A stretch of 21,184 nucleotides of DNA. Origin: a virus. Below are positions 11,511-18,707 of this stretch, piece after piece. Numbering within the stretch: the first letter of the stretch is position 1; each line of letters begins with the position of its first letter. The position numbers and the translations under genes were made by a program. The notes under the pieces were generated by a model. That model did no database searches. It saw only the letters and a program-made list of their open reading frames with translations, and was not told the DNA's origin. The stretch is taken from positions 1 through 21,184 of the IMG/VR virus record IMGVR_UViG_3300042444_000709; one strand, written 5' to 3'.

Positions 11511-12281
11511 ATGCCAGCGAAAAACACCACACGCAAAAGGGAGGGGACAAAACGTCCCCTCCCTAAGAAAGCCAAGCCTGCCGAGCCGGATCGCTTCACC
11601 GAGGACGGGCGCAAAATCGTCCGCCTCGAAAAGACCCGCGCCCACCAGAAGTATCCGCTGAAAGACGGCACCGACGTTCCGGGCGCCAGCACCATCGCCA
11701 AGATCGGCGAGGACAGCAGCGGGTTGATCCATTGGGCGTGGAAGCTCGGCATGGAAGGTCAGGATTACCGCAAGGTCCGCGACAAGGCCGCCGACATCGG
11801 GACCATCGCCCACTTCCTCATTGAGTGTTTTCTCCACAACCACGTTGCCGACCTCTCCGAGTTCAGCCCCGCGGATGTCGAGAAAGCGACCATCGCCTTC
11901 AACAACTTCAAGCGCTGGTGGGACGAAGAAGGTCTCACCGTCATTGAGCCAGAAGTGCAGTTGGTCTCCGAAGAATACCTTTTCGGCGGCACCATCGATG
12001 CACCGTCCCGCGACCGTGACGGCAAGATCGTCCTCCTCGACTGGAAGACCAGCAAAGCCATTGTCGGCGCGCACAAGATCCAGTTGGCCGGCTACGAGCA
12101 ACTCTGGAACGAGAACCGCCCGGACATGAAGGTCCAGCGCCGCGGCATCGTCCGCATCGGCAAAGAATCCCCGGATGACTTTGAGGTCGCCTGGATGTTC
12201 TCAGCCGAGCCGTTCTGGAAGGTCTTCCAAGCGCGTCTCGCGCTGCACTACGCGCAGTTGATGCTCAAAAAGGCAGCCTAA
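11511..12281 (+). CDS. RecB/Cas4-like PD-(D/E)XK exonuclease
   Basis: 256 aa from ATG 11511, five bases after the SSB stop. The nuclease order is clear: GTIAHFLIE with H101, LFGGTIDAPS with D163, IVLLDWKTSK with D177 and K179, then KIQLAGYEQLW (QxxxY, 191-195). These residues bind the metal and cut DNA. It is likely the 5'-3' exonuclease partner of the SSB in recombination. The N-terminal 30 residues are basic and encoded over a strong hairpin (11538-11564). The first 48 bases may thus be regulatory as well as coding. Confidence 0.85.
   Translation: MPAKNTTRKREGTKRPLPKKAKPAEPDRFTEDGRKIVRLEKTRAHQKYPLKDGTDVPGASTIAKIGEDSSGLIHWAWKLGMEGQDYRKVRDKAADIGTIAHFLIECFLHNHVADLSEFSPADVEKATIAFNNFKRWWDEEGLTVIEPEVQLVSEEYLFGGTIDAPSRDRDGKIVLLDWKTSKAIVGAHKIQLAGYEQLWNENRPDMKVQRRGIVRIGKESPDDFEVAWMFSAEPFWKVFQARLALHYAQLMLKKAA
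11538..11564 (+). other. Perfect GC-rich hairpin in the start of the exonuclease gene
   Basis: AGGGAGGGGAC (11538-11548) is the exact reverse complement of GTCCCCTCCCT (11554-11564) around loop AAAAC: an 11-bp stem only 27 bases past the ATG. It is preceded by AAA and followed by AAG rather than a T tract, so it is not a standard intrinsic terminator. It codes for the basic N-terminus. It could stall translation, stabilise or cleave the mRNA, or mark a border left by an insertion. Confidence 0.6.
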
Positions 12282-12632
12282 ATGAAACGCACCCGCCGGT
12301 TCGTCGTCCGAGAACAGACATTTGGTCTGGTCGTGGAGTTCTATTGCGGAACGCCACAGGCGTCGGCGATTCGGCGGTGTGCGAACATTCTCCAGCTTGA
12401 CCCCAAAGACCCCGACAACCAGCCCGACGACAGCGACGCCGCCTGGGCGATGTGTTGCGGAGGCCAAGCGGTCGTTTGGATTGAAGACGCCTCAGACACC
12501 GGATCGCTCGTCCATGAGCTGTACCACGTTGTCGCCGACTTTCTCAAACACATCACCAGCAGCGACGAGGAAACCGGCGCTTACTTGATCCAATACCTTT
12601 ACCGAGAAGCCATCAGAAAAAACAAACCATGA
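12282..12632 (+). CDS. HExxH metallopeptidase-like protein
   Basis: 116 aa, starting directly after the exonuclease stop. LVHELYHVVADFLKH carries an HELYH zincin motif (H78, E79, H82). SSDEETGAYLIQYLYREA gives a downstream acidic ligand candidate (E96 or E97), an order I recall from small phage proteins with HExxH and DEExxAYL. It may cleave a phage or host protein; ImmA-type anti-repressors and SprT-like enzymes share HExxH, but this one is shorter. It could also be a zinc-binding relic without activity. Its stop overlaps the next gene (ATGA). Confidence 0.6.
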   Translation: MKRTRRFVVREQTFGLVVEFYCGTPQASAIRRCANILQLDPKDPDNQPDDSDAAWAMCCGGQAVVWIEDASDTGSLVHELYHVVADFLKHITSSDEETGAYLIQYLYREAIRKNKP

Positions 12633-12784
12633 AAAAACCCGCAGGACTATACGCCAACATACACGCCAAAAAAGCCCGCATCGCCGCCGGAAGCGGTGAA
12701 CGCATGCGCAAGCCCGGTTCCGCCGGCGCGCCCACCGCCAAAGCCTTCCGCGCATCCGCCAAGACCGCCAAAGCGCGCCGATGA
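12629..12784 (+). CDS. Small basic phage protein, 51 aa (possibly DUF6321)
   Basis: ATG 12629 overlaps the peptidase stop and the end overlaps the next ATG. The sequence starts MKKPAGLYANIHAKKARIAA and continues GSGERMRKPGSAGAPTAKAFRASAK. The AKxxRIxAGSGExMRxxGxxGAPT pattern recurs in phage genomes and, as I recall, is the DUF6321 family (unchecked). Strongly basic with a Lys-rich end. It may be a nucleoid-type or virion internal protein, or simply ssDNA-binding; the function is unknown. Confidence 0.65.
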   Translation: MKKPAGLYANIHAKKARIAAGSGERMRKPGSAGAPTAKAFRASAKTAKARR

Positions 12785-12936
12785 CCTCCGGCTTCCTCAT
12801 CGCCTTGGTCGGCTTGATCTATTTTACGGTCGCCATTGACCTCGGCCTCATTCAGCACCGCTACTGGCATAGTCTGATTTGGCTCGGCTACGCGGTGGCT
12901 CAGATCGGGCTGTGGAGAGTAACCATTTATGACTAA
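12781..12936 (+). CDS. Two-span membrane protein, 51 aa
   Basis: ATG 12781 overlaps the upstream stop (ATGA). Two hydrophobic stretches, MTSGFLIALVGLIYFTVAI and HSLIWLGYAVAQIGLW, are joined by a short loop (DLGLIQHRYW). Size and topology would suit a holin-like or inner-membrane accessory protein, though no endolysin gene is seen nearby. The next gene overlaps its end (12929). Confidence 0.55.
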   Translation: MTSGFLIALVGLIYFTVAIDLGLIQHRYWHSLIWLGYAVAQIGLWRVTIYD

Positions 12937-13084
12937 CTTCAGCATTCTCACGCCCGAAATCGCCGAACTCGACAAGACCATCACGCTCCTGCGCAGCAAG
13001 CGCGAGAAGCTGGTGGCCAAGGAGGCGAAAAAGAAGGCAGACCAGCTCTGCGCTGAGATGCGCAAGCGCAAACAATCGAAATGA
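12929..13084 (+). CDS. Basic helical protein, 51 aa
   Basis: ATG 12929 overlaps the membrane-protein stop by eight bases, with GGAGAG upstream. The product starts MTNFSILTPEIAELDKTITL and continues as a single charged helix (LRSKREKLVAKEAKKKADQL) ending in KRKQSK; a coiled coil is likely. No family is recognised. It is part of a chain of tiny overlapping genes ahead of the terminase. Confidence 0.5.
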   Translation: MTNFSILTPEIAELDKTITLLRSKREKLVAKEAKKKADQLCAEMRKRKQSK

Positions 13085-13209
13085 CTTTCAAGTTGCAGGC
13101 TCAATCGGGTTCTTGCCGGCATTCCATGTGGTGTGGTGCCGCGGAGCATTCCGGGATGCCCAGCCCCACCGAGCGAGACGAGTGGGGCGCCTGCACATCT
13201 TTTCCATGA
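13081..13209 (+). CDS. Hypothetical small protein, 42 aa
   Basis: ATG 13081 overlaps the upstream stop (ATGA), and the stop overlaps the next ATG at 13206, so it completes an unbroken overlap chain. The start is MTFKLQAQSGSCRHSMWCGA, with CxxxxxC and a third Cys (GACTS). It might bind metal, but it is too short for a family call. A competing reading in the next gene's frame (from 13113) covers the same bases. Confidence 0.35.
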   Translation: MTFKLQAQSGSCRHSMWCGAAEHSGMPSPTERDEWGACTSFP

Positions 13210-13415
13210 TCTCTTGGCCACCCCAAAACTTCCGCGTTGAGGTAGACGGCATCGGCACCTGCCGCGTCCTCTACGTTGTCGCGCAGGGTGGCCTCGAGAA
13301 CGACTACGTCACCGTCTGCCGCGAGGATAGCGGCCGGTGGCTGACTGCGCGCATCGACCAGCTCGCTGCCGCGGAGAATCCGACTTTGGACATTTTGGGC
13401 GCCGCGCCGGCTTAA
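13206..13415 (+). CDS. Hypothetical protein, 69 aa
   Basis: ATG 13206 overlaps the preceding stop. The product looks all-beta: FRVEVDGIGTCRVLYVVAQGG, then DYVTVCREDSGRWLTARIDQL, ending ILGAAPA. No family is recognised. Last small gene before the terminase; the gap 13416-13514 contains AAAGGAG and a short GCGCC/GGCGC inverted repeat, and no small terminase gene. Confidence 0.5.
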   Translation: MISWPPQNFRVEVDGIGTCRVLYVVAQGGLENDYVTVCREDSGRWLTARIDQLAAAENPTLDILGAAPA

Positions 13416-13514
13416 CAACGGCTTCGGGGGAAGCTGGCGTCCGCGCAGACGCACCGGCCGGCGCCCATTTACATTTTAGGAAAGGAGCGCCGCGGAGTCG
13501 GCGCAGTGGAGTGA

Positions 13515-15137
13515 GTGAACGAACATCAAGCACGGTTTAAGCCGTCGCCGCACCCCGTCATGCAGGTCGATCTCGACTTGCTAGAGAAACTGGGGCCGGA
13601 CGAAGGCTGGAAATATCTCAAAACACGCGAAGAACTGATCGCCCGCGAGGCATCAGACCCGTTTCGCTATGGCTACATCCCGCCGGTGTGGAAGCGCGCG
13701 TCCGAATTGCTGGAAAAGCACCGCGAGATCCTCGTCATGGGCGGCAACCGCAGCGGCAAGACCGAGTGGGCAGCGAAGGAAGTCATCAAGACCATGTATT
13801 CCAAGCCCGGGGCCGTTGTCTGGTGCTTTCAAACCACTGCTCCGAACAGCATTGAGCTTCAGCAGCCGCGCATCTGGAAATACATGCCGCCGGAGTGGCG
13901 TAACGCGCGCAAAGGACAGGTCACCAACATCACCTACAGCGTCAAGGGCGGATTTACTGAAGGAAAATTCGTTGCGCCGAACCAAAGCATCTGCGTGTTT
14001 CGTAATTACGCGCAAGATCCGAGCACAATTGAAGGTGGAGAGGTCGATTTCTGCCACGCAGACGAATTGGTGCCTCTTGATGTTTTAGAGACGTTGCGAT
14101 TTCGCCTCGTAGACAGAAACGGCAAGTTGGCCGTCACCTTCACCCCAGTGCAAGGCTGGTCGCCGACCGTTGCCGACTACTTGAGCGGCGCCAAGACCAT
14201 CACCGACACCGACGCCGAGCTGCTCCCACTCAAAAACGACAAGGGCGAGATCTCCGGCTACGACAAAGTGCCCATCGAGCAGCTAAATCCCAAGGGCCGC
14301 CCAATCCTCTACTTCCACACCCAAAGCAATCCCTGGGCCGGCTGGTCCCGCATGAAGAAAGAGCTGCAGAGCGAGACCAAAGAAAAAATCCTCTGCCGCG
14401 CTTACGGCGTCCCGACCAAAGCCATCAGCGGCCGCTTCCCGCTCTTCAACCCCAAAGTCCACGTCATCCGCGCTTCGGATGTCCCGCAGGGCACCCGCTA
14501 CCATTGGGTCGATCCGGCGAGCGGCAAGAACTGGGCGATGATCTGGACAGTGCATGACACGTCCGGCCGCATCGTTGTCTACCGCGAATGGCCCGACCAA
14601 ACGTCCTACATCGAAGGCATTGGTTATGCCGGCGAGTGGGCGTTGCCAGACGGCAAGAAGCTCGACGGCAAGCCCGGACCCGCGCAGCAAGACTTCGGCT
14701 TCGGCCTCGAGCGCTACAAAGACGAGATTCTGCGCGTTGAAGGCGGCGAGGAAATCTTTGAGCGCTGGATGGATTCGCGCTACGGCAACGCCCGCACCCT
14801 CGGCAAGGAATCCCCAACGACCCTCATCGATGAGATGGCCGACCTCGGCATGCTCTTCACGGCGACACCGGGCGACAGCATCGATGAGGGCGTGTCGATG
14901 ATAAATGACGCCCTTAGCTACAACCCCGAGAAGCCGGTGGACGCGCGCAACCAGCCGAAGCTCTACATCTCGGAGAACTGCAAAAACTTAATCTATGCGT
15001 TGCAAACTTACACTGCGGCTGACGGAAAACGCGGAAGCGTTAAGGACTGGATAGATCTTTGTCGCTACGTTGTTCTTTCGGATGCGATGAACGTCGAGGG
15101 CGACATCCTGCGATCAACCGGAGGAGGCAGCTACTGA
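13515..15137 (+). CDS. terL: Terminase large subunit
   Basis: Packaging motor and nuclease, 540 aa from GTG 13515 (GGAG just upstream; ATG 13560 is an alternative start). The ATPase domain has Walker A GGNRSGKT (76-83), Walker B VDFCHADE (177-184) and coupling motif LAVTFTPV (205-212). The nuclease domain starts near 315 with YHWVDPASGKNWAMIWTV (D333 in an RNase H-like strand), later acidic residues in TLIDEMADLG (about 433-442), and SIDEGVSMINDAL. It cuts concatemers and pumps DNA through the portal (19076). Usual length for the family. Confidence 0.95.
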   Translation: MNEHQARFKPSPHPVMQVDLDLLEKLGPDEGWKYLKTREELIAREASDPFRYGYIPPVWKRASELLEKHREILVMGGNRSGKTEWAAKEVIKTMYSKPGAVVWCFQTTAPNSIELQQPRIWKYMPPEWRNARKGQVTNITYSVKGGFTEGKFVAPNQSICVFRNYAQDPSTIEGGEVDFCHADELVPLDVLETLRFRLVDRNGKLAVTFTPVQGWSPTVADYLSGAKTITDTDAELLPLKNDKGEISGYDKVPIEQLNPKGRPILYFHTQSNPWAGWSRMKKELQSETKEKILCRAYGVPTKAISGRFPLFNPKVHVIRASDVPQGTRYHWVDPASGKNWAMIWTVHDTSGRIVVYREWPDQTSYIEGIGYAGEWALPDGKKLDGKPGPAQQDFGFGLERYKDEILRVEGGEEIFERWMDSRYGNARTLGKESPTTLIDEMADLGMLFTATPGDSIDEGVSMINDALSYNPEKPVDARNQPKLYISENCKNLIYALQTYTAADGKRGSVKDWIDLCRYVVLSDAMNVEGDILRSTGGGSY

Positions 15138-15346
15138 TGACCATGTCGCCGCCAGCCCCGCCCAGCCGCCTACGCCCCGGACGCCGCGGCAGTGACACGC
15201 CCAAGTGCGGCGTCTGTGCCAAGCCGCTTCGCATGGGCGATGTTCACGGCCGCGACTATCACCTCGGTGTCATCTGCTGGGACTGCGGCCCGCACCTGCA
15301 GAACGCCATTCATGCGCTGGAAATCATCATAATGCGCCGCGGATGA
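15137..15346 (+). CDS. Zinc-finger-like small protein, 69 aa
   Basis: ATG 15137 overlaps the terminase stop by one base (TGATG), with GGAGGAGG upstream. After a Pro-rich start, CGVCAKPLRMGDVHGRDYHLGVICWDCG holds two CxxC pairs about 22 residues apart plus a His, typical of a treble-clef or LIM-like zinc site. The remainder is a helix (LQNAIHALEIIIM). Position in the packaging block suggests a DNA-packaging accessory, unproven. Confidence 0.65.
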   Translation: MTMSPPAPPSRLRPGRRGSDTPKCGVCAKPLRMGDVHGRDYHLGVICWDCGPHLQNAIHALEIIIMRRG

Positions 15347-15368
15347 CGAATTAGGGCACCTACACCTT

Positions 15369-15653
15369 ATGTTCACAAAAACCAAAACCATCCCAGTTGA
15401 CCTCTACAGCGTCAACGAAGACTTCGACCGCGAGGGCGCCCTCGCCTTCTCCCGCGACCAGGCGCCGCCCGCCTACCTGGCCGTTGTCCTTGAGCTGCAG
15501 GACCGGATCGCTGACGCCAGCACCTTGGTCGCCACCATGGCCACTGCCAAAGAACCCGGCTACCTCGCCCACGCCGCCGGCCAGCTCAACGCCCTGCAGG
15601 AACTCTGGGACACCCTCGAAACCCGCCGCGCCGAAGCCTCGCGTCTGGAGTAG
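15369..15653 (+). CDS. Hypothetical helical protein, 94 aa
   Basis: ATG 15369 lacks a Shine-Dalgarno; the 22-base gap before it holds nothing else. The sequence starts with strands (MFTKTKTIPVDLYSVNEDFD) and is otherwise helical, with two long helices (PAYLAVVLELQDRIADASTL and LAHAAGQLNALQELWDTLE). No family is recognised. It is the last gene before the 476-bp non-coding stretch. Confidence 0.55.
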   Translation: MFTKTKTIPVDLYSVNEDFDREGALAFSRDQAPPAYLAVVLELQDRIADASTLVATMATAKEPGYLAHAAGQLNALQELWDTLETRRAEASRLE

Positions 15654-15804
15654 TTTTTGCGCCGTAGTTCAAGCCACGTTTGAACTATCGGCCATAAATG
15701 AAGCAAGGGTTCACCTGCCGCCGCCAAAGTAAACATCCCGCGACCGGTATTTATCCCCGATCGGGAACCCTGTTATAGAAACAACCCCTTCTTTGTAACG
15801 CGCC

Positions 15805-15874
15805 GTGACACAAATTGCAGGTTGTTTTTGTGTCACAAAAACACCGCACAGAAGGTGACGCAAAGTGTCATCAC
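15805..15874. promoter_or_regulatory. GTGACACAAA inverted repeat with further half-sites
   Basis: GTGACACAAA (15805-15814) and its exact reverse complement TTTGTGTCAC (15827-15836) flank a 12-nt centre. A near copy GTGACGCAAA lies at 15855-15864, followed at once by GTGTCATCAC. Four TGACAC/GTGTCA-like half-sites within 70 bp suggest a protein-binding site for late-gene control. As RNA it is also a 10-bp hairpin, so a structured transcript is possible. Confidence 0.5.
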
Positions 15875-15973
15875 TTGTGCAGAAATGTAGCCGATCCTAT
15901 CCACGCCACACCTGCCAAATGTCTCTCGGCGACACAATCGAAGTATCGCACAACAAGACCTTCCGCCCCATTT

Positions 15974-15994
15974 TGCATTCTGCATTCTGCATTC
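15974..15994. repeat. Three tandem TGCATTC repeats
   Basis: TGCATTC occurs three times head to tail with no spacer (15974, 15981, 15988), followed by an AT-rich TAAATTTT run. It lies 12 bp upstream of the promoter palindrome. It could be a binding site or a slippage-prone microsatellite. Confidence 0.7.
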
Positions 15995-16005
15995 TAAATT
16001 TTCTG

Positions 16006-16034
16006 CTGGACATTTGTCCAGTAGTCGTTATACT
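16006..16034 (+). promoter_or_regulatory. Probable promoter for the head operon with overlapping palindrome
   Basis: TGGACA (16007-16012, five of six to the -35 consensus) and TATACT (16029-16034) are 16 bp apart. The -35 sits inside the perfect palindrome CTGGAC-ATTT-GTCCAG (16006-16021), which could be an operator or a hairpin. Scaffold, capsid and later genes follow after a leader of roughly 90 bases. Confidence 0.5.
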
Positions 16035-16129
16035 AGTAGTATCAAAGTGGAGTAGTGCCCTCATGGCACGCGAGGTTTGATCGGTCTGGATGACGTACAT
16101 CCTGGTTCCTACTTGAGAGGTTTAAGCTC

Positions 16130-17155
16130 ATGGCGACAGATAACGCGGCTCCGGCCGTAGATGTGGAAGATTTCGACGTTATGTCGATCAGCGAAGCGCT
16201 AGTCGGACTGGATCAACCAGCACCGGAAGCGGCTGATCCCAAGACCGACGCCGAAGAAGAAAAGCTCTCTGACAATGACGAGTCGGACGAATCCGAGGCT
16301 GAAAAGCCCGCGGAAGAGTCCGAAGATGAAGATGCCAAGGAAGAGTCTGAGGACGAAGAGTCCGAAGACGACGACGCCCCGGTTCCGCAGGAGAAAGTCC
16401 AAAAGCGGATCGACAAGCTGACGGCGCAGAAAAAAGAAGCCCTCGAAAAGGCTCAGACGCTGGAGACCGAATACAGCGCGGCCAAGACCAAGCTCGCCGA
16501 ACTAGAGGCGCAGGTCAACGAAGCCAGCCGCCCCGTCCTTCAGCCCTCCGCGGACAACCCGCTGGCTGATGTCGATACCGAGGAAGCGCTCCAGGCCAAG
16601 ATCAAGTCCGCGCAGGAAGTCCGCCGCTGGGCGCTCCGTAATACGGACGGCGCCACGGTCAAACGACCAGACGGCACCGAGGTCTACGTCGATTCTGACG
16701 AGGTAAAAAACTACCTTATCAAGGCAGACGATGTCCTCACGACTTACGCCCCTGCGCGCCAGCAATGGCTTGCGCAACGCCAGCCGGCAGTCAATGCCGC
16801 CAAGTCGTTATTCCCCGACATCTTCACCAAGGGCACCGCGCTCAACACGGCCTACCAAGCGACCGTGAAGCAAGCGCCCGAGCTGCTCAAGCTACCCCAA
16901 GTCGAATACTGGGTCGGCCTCGCCCTCTACGGCGAACAGCAGCTCATGCAACGGCAAGAAGCCCAAAAGGCCAAAGCCAGCGCCGCCAAAAAGGTCTCGT
17001 CAGCAAAATCAGAAGCCAAACTTCCCACACCTGCATCCCCGGTTAGCGCAGCCAAATCTGCCACCAAGACAAGCAGCAAAGACGCTGCAAAACGACTCTA
17101 CGAACGAGGCGACCGCCAATCGCTGGAAGCCTTCGCCGAGAGTCTTCTTAGCTAA
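16130..17155 (+). CDS. Capsid scaffold protein
   Basis: 341 aa, immediately upstream of the major capsid gene, where scaffolds usually lie. Residues 30-88 are extremely acidic (many E, D and S, with ESEDEDAKEESEDEES). Residues 86-135 form a coiled coil (EKVQKRIDKLTAQKKEALEK and on). A helical body follows to about 280, then a Lys/Ala/Ser linker and a basic C-terminal helix (KDAAKRLYERGDRQSLEAFAESLL) that could bind coat protein. It would direct shell assembly and then leave. No protease motif is visible, so maturation by a phage protease is not indicated here. Confidence 0.8.
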   Translation: MATDNAAPAVDVEDFDVMSISEALVGLDQPAPEAADPKTDAEEEKLSDNDESDESEAEKPAEESEDEDAKEESEDEESEDDDAPVPQEKVQKRIDKLTAQKKEALEKAQTLETEYSAAKTKLAELEAQVNEASRPVLQPSADNPLADVDTEEALQAKIKSAQEVRRWALRNTDGATVKRPDGTEVYVDSDEVKNYLIKADDVLTTYAPARQQWLAQRQPAVNAAKSLFPDIFTKGTALNTAYQATVKQAPELLKLPQVEYWVGLALYGEQQLMQRQEAQKAKASAAKKVSSAKSEAKLPTPASPVSAAKSATKTSSKDAAKRLYERGDRQSLEAFAESLLS

Positions 17156-17181
17156 CCCAAAAACAGAAAGAACTAATCATC

Positions 17182-18198
17182 ATGGCTACTGGAACTATTT
17201 TTCCTACAGTAGGTCAGCGTGAAGACCTAAGCGACGTTATCACTATCGTCGATGCTAAAAACACGCCCTTCGTTTCGGCCGCCCGCAAAGGCGCCGACAT
17301 CACCAACGCTGCCGTTTACAGCTTCCAAGCTGACAAATACAACGACCCGTCCTTCGACGGCGTCTTGAGCAACTCGGACGTTTCCACGTTCGACGATCCG
17401 GCCAAAAACCGCGCCCTCTTAAGCGCCCGCGGACAGATGTTCCGCCGCGCCGTCAAGGTGGACACCTTCGTCCAAGAGGCCAGCGACATCGCCGGTATCG
17501 GCCGCCGCAAACAGCTCGCCGTTGGCGTAAGCAAGGCTCTTTTGGAAACAAAAAGGGATATGGAGTCCGCCTTTTGCTCCGACCGCGAGTCCCAAGAGCA
17601 AAGCGGCGCCAATGCATATCGCACCCGCGGATTGTTTCGTTGGGTGGATACGGCAGCGCAAAGTGATTTGCCCGTGCCTTCGGCCTACCGCACTCCGACC
17701 GACAGCGTTAACACCGATGCCGCGCCGACTGAGTCTGCCGTGCAGACGCTCCTCCAGAGCATCTACTCGCAGACCGGCCAGATCGACGACATGGTGCTCC
17801 TCTGCGGTCCTTCGCTGAAGCGCTCCTTCACCGAATACACCCGCTTCAGCACCGGCGCTGCCGGCGCTGGCCTGTCCATCCGCACGTTCAACACCTCAGC
17901 TGACGCCAAGAAAATCGTGTCTGCTGTGAATGTGTTTGAGGGCGATTTCGGAGTGCTCCGGTTGCTCCCTAGCCTTTATTTGAGGCAGAACAACTCCAGC
18001 GCCACGGCGAAAAACTCGTCCGGCCTCGTGCTCAACATGGACCAGTGCGAAGTCCGCTTCGCCAAGCGTCCGGCCATGCGGGAGCTTCCCGACCTCGGCG
18101 GCGGCCCTCGCGCGCTGATCGATGCTATCGCTTCGGTCACCTGCTTGGCCCCGCAGTCCCAGGGCAAGTTCACCGCCAACGTGGCGCTCGCAGCCTAA
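17182..18198 (+). CDS. Major capsid protein, HK97-fold (DUF5309/SU10-like)
   Basis: 338 aa. MATGTIFPTVGQREDLSDVITIVDAKNTPFVSAARKG is the characteristic N-terminus of this coat family. TFDDPAKNRALLSARGQMFRRAVKVDTFVQEA, then the A-domain with QTGQIDDMVLLCGPSLKRSFTEYTRF and the later DFGVLRLLPSLYLRQNN and AIASVTCLAPQ stretches, fit the rest. The ribosome site is weak (AAAGAA). The gene sits between scaffold and decoration protein, with the high-expression layout expected for coat. Confidence 0.9.
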   Translation: MATGTIFPTVGQREDLSDVITIVDAKNTPFVSAARKGADITNAAVYSFQADKYNDPSFDGVLSNSDVSTFDDPAKNRALLSARGQMFRRAVKVDTFVQEASDIAGIGRRKQLAVGVSKALLETKRDMESAFCSDRESQEQSGANAYRTRGLFRWVDTAAQSDLPVPSAYRTPTDSVNTDAAPTESAVQTLLQSIYSQTGQIDDMVLLCGPSLKRSFTEYTRFSTGAAGAGLSIRTFNTSADAKKIVSAVNVFEGDFGVLRLLPSLYLRQNNSSATAKNSSGLVLNMDQCEVRFAKRPAMRELPDLGGGPRALIDAIASVTCLAPQSQGKFTANVALAA

Positions 18199-18223
18199 TC
18201 ATTAACCAAGGAAAAAACTTAAA

Positions 18224-18685
18224 ATGAAAGTCTACGAACTGCCCTACGAAAGCAAAGCGGCCTTTGGCTACACCCACAAGGTCATCCTTGACCACAACGA
18301 CCTCGTCGACACCGATGACGCCCAGACGATCAATTTGATCCCTGTCGTTGCCGGAACGGTTGTCAAAGCCGCAGCGACAAACCTGACCGCTGTGTTCGAC
18401 AGCTCGGACGCTGACACCATCACCACCACGGTGAAGATCGGTCACGACGACACGACCGCCGACGACGATGCGTTTATCACGTCTCAGGAGTTGAATCCCA
18501 GCGGAACCGAAGTGTTCTACAAGGTCAACCCCTCTGCGACTCCGTTTGTGTTCGTGGCCGGCACGGCAGCCTCGCCCAAGTATATCCAAGCGGCCTTCGC
18601 TTGCACTACCGGCGACAGCCTTGCGGCTCACAACACCGGCGAGCTGGAGGTCTTCCTCCACATCGCCAACGTCAACGCGCTCTAA
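18224..18685 (+). CDS. Putative capsid decoration or head-stabilising protein
   Basis: 153 aa, starting 25 bases after the coat gene stop with AAGGAAAAAA upstream. The sequence is beta-rich (FGYTHKVILDHNDLVDTDDAQTINLIPVVAGTVV, then DADTITTTVKIGHDD and TGELEVFLHIANV) without catalytic motifs. Similar small beta proteins directly after DUF5309-type coats are usually head-stabilising or decoration proteins; assignment is from position and fold type only. Confidence 0.55.
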   Translation: MKVYELPYESKAAFGYTHKVILDHNDLVDTDDAQTINLIPVVAGTVVKAAATNLTAVFDSSDADTITTTVKIGHDDTTADDDAFITSQELNPSGTEVFYKVNPSATPFVFVAGTAASPKYIQAAFACTTGDSLAAHNTGELEVFLHIANVNAL

Positions 18686-18707
18686 GTCAGACCAAGTCTT
18701 GAATCAC

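Larger units (their letters stand above)
15654..16129. other. Non-coding regulatory region before the head genes
   Basis: 476 bp without a supported gene; the short readings here are low quality. It contains a GTTCAA/TTGAAC inverted repeat (15667-15685), the GTGACACAAA hairpin and related half-sites (15805-15874), a triple 7-bp repeat (15974-15994), a probable promoter with a palindrome (16006-16034), and a GTGCC/GGCAC hairpin (16055-16069) in the presumed leader. The ribosome site GAGAGG (16115-16120) precedes the scaffold ATG by nine bases. Confidence 0.6.

Noticed and set aside
12651-12669. Two GCCAA boxes in the 12629 gene
   Set aside because: Spacing is 12 bp, not 10, and they are explained by the coding of a conserved-looking segment.
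15865-16080. Short ORF in the late non-coding gap
   Set aside because: No ribosome site, covers the repeats and promoter, and the translated 7-mer repeats give no sensible protein.
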